Assembly: GCA_021018815.1 (NCBI GenBank)
Contig: JAITYX010000004.1
Span: 7,945,501 to 8,009,500, forward strand
Length of the DNA stretch: 64,000 bases
From: Talinum fruticosum
Taxonomy: Eukaryota > Streptophyta > Magnoliopsida > Caryophyllales > Talinaceae
Direction of reading: 5' to 3'
Below the pieces are notes generated by a model. That model had not been told where the DNA came from. It made no database searches and saw nothing but the letters and a program-made list of their open reading frames with translations. The position numbers were made by a program, and so were the translations under genes. Of the stretch, positions 62,244-64,000 are shown one piece after another (position 1 is the first letter of the stretch; every line of letters begins with the position of its first letter).

Positions 62244-62445
62244 AGATCATCATTCGATGAGGATCCAAAGAACTAAGCTCCTAAATGTTACCTTCGTCCC
62301 TAATTTTCCGATAGCTGAGATAGTTTGCCTTGGAGGAGTAATGAGCTCATTCTTGACAGGTTCGTGGGTGAGATCATTGAGTTTTTATGTTGCCCACCTC
62401 TTTGTGTATTTCTTTTGTTGAAACTTTGTGGTTTAAATGATTTCA

Positions 62446-62725
62446 ATATTTATGCCAAAGGTTCATCTCTATTTTCGTAAAGAGATGCTTTTTAGTAGAT
62501 TGAGTTATGTATTTGTCTTTATGACTATATTACTTGCTTGGAGTTCGTGCAGAGGTAGCGTGGACTGCAAATATGATGTATATATATATATATATTTGTT
62601 GTCCAGGCTACCTCTGCAACAACTCCAAGCAAGCAATATCGTCATAAAGACAACAAAATAACTAAATCTACTACAAAAGCATCACTTTGGGTAAATAGAG
62701 ATGAACTTTTTCACATAAATAATGA
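62446..62725. ncRNA. Long imperfect foldback, miRNA/siRNA-precursor-like
   Basis: Bases 62461-62573 pair with 62596-62707 over about 113 positions with roughly 15% mismatches, and weaker pairing extends to 62446 and 62725. The loop is short and TA-rich (62574-62595). Best-paired blocks are GCTTGGAGTT with AACTCCAAGC, and GCAGAGGTAG with CTACCTCTGC. Arms are GC-richer than the flanks. This is the shape of a young miRNA or hairpin-siRNA locus. Rice miR820 is a known miRNA located in a CACTA element. Whether this one is transcribed or processed cannot be seen here. Confidence 0.5.
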
Positions 62726-62959
62726 ATGAGTACTCTTTGTATTATAATTTCACATCATTGTAATATTCATTCCTGTAACTTATTGTGAAAACTTATGGAA
62801 TTGTGTTCTCGAATTTGTTCAATGGAGCTTGTTGTGGTTGTAGTAAGTGAGAAATTTTTGTATATAGTTGGAAAATTACTACTGTTGATTGTTACTGCAT
62901 AAGTTGTGATGCATTTTGTAAGGGGGTACGAAAAATAAAAAAACTCCAAAAAAATTATA

Positions 62960-63190
62960 ACCTATGACGATGGTTCTTATATTAAAACCGTCGTCATATG
63001 TCCTGCCTATAACAAATTTTTCATTTTTTGTGTAGTATCTATGACGATGGTTCTAATGTAAAAACCGTCATCATAGGTGCTGTAGTAGGACTTATAACGA
63101 CGGTTCTAATGTAAGAACTGTCATCATAGGTCCTATAGTAGGACCTATGACGATGGTTCTAATGAGAGAACCGTCGTCATAGAGTGACCT
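62960..63190. repeat. Right subterminal palindrome array of CACTA-2
   Basis: Four palindromes of about 36 bp, each CTATGACGATGGTTCT / AGAACCGTCGTCATAG-like, at about 62963, 63039, 63091 and 63146. Two of the spacers carry a GTAGTAGGAC string. Confidence 0.85.
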
Positions 63191-63311
63191 ATTACTACGA
63201 TTTTAAAATGTAGTAAAAGATTCTACATACGACAACCACATACACAACCCCGAGTTAACCGTCATTAAAGGTCATTTTTAATTGTAGTTAAAAGTGGTTC
63301 TTGTAGTAGTG

Positions 63312-63552
63312 AGGGAATTATGAGATAACTGTATTCTCATCATTGATCAAATCGTCATTTGATTGTGATCGCTTGTACTTTCTCAAATCATAGGGAGTTG
63401 TTGTGCTTGTTGTCTCCGTGGTTTTTCCCTCATTGGGTTTCCACGTAAATCGTTGTGTTCTTTAATTTAGTGCTTTCATCTTGTTGTTTATACTTTTGAT
63501 TATAATTTTGTTCATTCGAATCGCTTCCGCTCAAGACGCTTGATTCCTAACA
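63312..63552 (+). repeat. 3' LTR of the Copia element, right part
   Basis: Homologous to 54247-54472, resuming after the CACTA-2 insertion and ending GATTCCTAACA. Confidence 0.9.
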
Positions 63553-63721
63553 TTTTGGTTCGACTTTACATGAAAAATAAAATTTATTTATGTTTTATAT
63601 TCATTTATATTCATTTATATTTGTTTATGTTCGTTCGTTTCTTATTTAACAACTCATTTCTATTCATTTACATTCGTTTATGTTCATGTGCATTTTGTAT
63701 ATAAGTTTGAACATGCCCTAA

Positions 63722-64000
63722 ATTGCTCTAATGGTTAAGCATTAGTTTAACAGTTGAATGAGCTTACTCTAATGTCTTTGCCTACACGATATTCTTTAGA
63801 CTCAAAGCATGGATACAGTCTGAATTGCATTCTTATTGCCTTACACAAATTTACAATGGTGAAGATTACTTAGACTTTTGGATTTAACGCTATTGCTTAA
63901 AGAAGTTCTAATTTATACCAAAGCAATTTCAACAAAAAGTCTAAACAAATTAATTTTTTTTTGGCTGAAATACAGGGTTTTATTAACTCAATTCATCAAA
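63722..64000. other. Right edge, no feature recognised
   Basis: Flanking DNA of the nested MITE; nothing recognisable. Confidence 0.5.

Larger units (their letters stand above)
58910..63311. mobile_element. CACTA-2: non-autonomous CACTA element inside the Copia 3' LTR (inner layer of nest)
   Basis: The right end, read in reverse complement, is CACTACTACAAGAACCAC; the left end is TGCTACTATAGGAACCAC, so the first two bases of the left terminus have changed. The 3-bp flanks are AGA and AGG. Subterminal palindromes of ATGACGACGGTTCT with AGAACCGTCGTCAT occur near both ends (59000-59170 and 62960-63190). The interior consists of an AT-rich repeat domain shared with CACTA-1 (to about 61566), an unrecognised coding-like segment (61700-62243) and a long foldback (62446-62725). 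No transposase is encoded, so it needs one in trans; the AACGACGG subterminal motif differs from the AGCGACGG motif of CACTA-3. Confidence 0.88.
53935..63552 (+). mobile_element. Ty1/Copia LTR retrotransposon, degenerate, middle layer of nest
   Basis: The 5' LTR is 53935-54472 and the 3' LTR is 58603-58909 plus 63312-63552, interrupted by CACTA-2. Both LTRs start TGTTGAG and end CCTAACA. Flanks are GTTTG (53930-53934) and TTTTG (63553-63557), a 5-bp duplication with one change. The internal order gag, protease, integrase, reverse transcriptase, RNase H is that of Copia. The LTRs differ at many positions, so the insertion is old. All coding regions carry stops or frame changes. Confidence 0.92.
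53928..63718. mobile_element. Tourist-type MITE, copy C, split by a Copia element (outer layer of nest)
   Basis: Bases 53928-53934 (GGGTTTG) and 63553-63718 (from TTTTGGTTCGACTTTACATG to GAACATGCCC) together match copies A and B in SPX4 intron 1. TAA flanks the reunited element on both sides (53925-53927 and 63719-63721). Without the insertion it would be about 170 bp, shorter than copy B because it has fewer TTTATGTTCG decamers. Confidence 0.82.

Noticed and set aside
1..64000. CRISPR arrays, operons, tRNA or rRNA genes
   Set aside because: None seen; tandem repeats present are MITE decamers, microsatellites, the 136-bp array and CACTA subterminal sites.

Overview
This window is nuclear DNA from a flowering plant, most likely a eudicot. 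It is AT-rich, its genes have GT-AG introns, and it holds plant-type families: an SPX domain protein, a p24-delta cargo receptor and a NAC transcription factor with a miR164 site. Most of the remainder is nested plant transposable elements: LINE, Ty1/Copia, CACTA (En/Spm), PIF/Harbinger and Stowaway MITEs, and a solo LTR. I see no operons, plasmid functions or CRISPR arrays.

Layout. 1-3107: a decayed LINE that has inserted into a CACTA element (CACTA-1, 3108-5732). 5733-17484: a three-exon SPX4-like gene on the plus strand with a 9.55 kb first intron that holds at least two Tourist-type MITEs; its last exon carries a likely one-base frameshift. 20049-22168: a four-exon p24-delta gene on the plus strand, with an Asn-Pro repeat in its lumenal domain and no C-terminal di-lysine. 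22960-26928: a Harbinger MITE, two Stowaway MITEs, a possible short gene with a TATA box, and a retroposed insert with a 17-bp target duplication. 26994-35032: a large CACTA element (CACTA-3) with two minus-strand genes (tnp2/TNPD-like and Transposase_24/TNPA-like), both broken. 36673-37921: a three-exon NAC gene of the NAC080/NAC100/ORE1 group on the minus strand. 38-52.4 kb: gene-poor, AT-rich, with several MITE-like repeats. 52403-53076: a solo LTR. 53928-63718: a three-level nest in which a small Tourist MITE is split by a Copia element, whose 3' LTR is split by a second CACTA (CACTA-2).

The three cellular genes do not form a pathway. SPX4 senses inositol pyrophosphate/phosphate status, p24-delta works in ER-Golgi trafficking, and the NAC protein is a developmental or senescence regulator. 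The less ordinary signals are a long miRNA-like foldback and an unrecognised, possibly captured, coding segment inside CACTA-2, the exactly datable nest, the SPX4 frameshift, and the GC-rich first-exon-like region with a 136-bp tandem repeat in CACTA-3.
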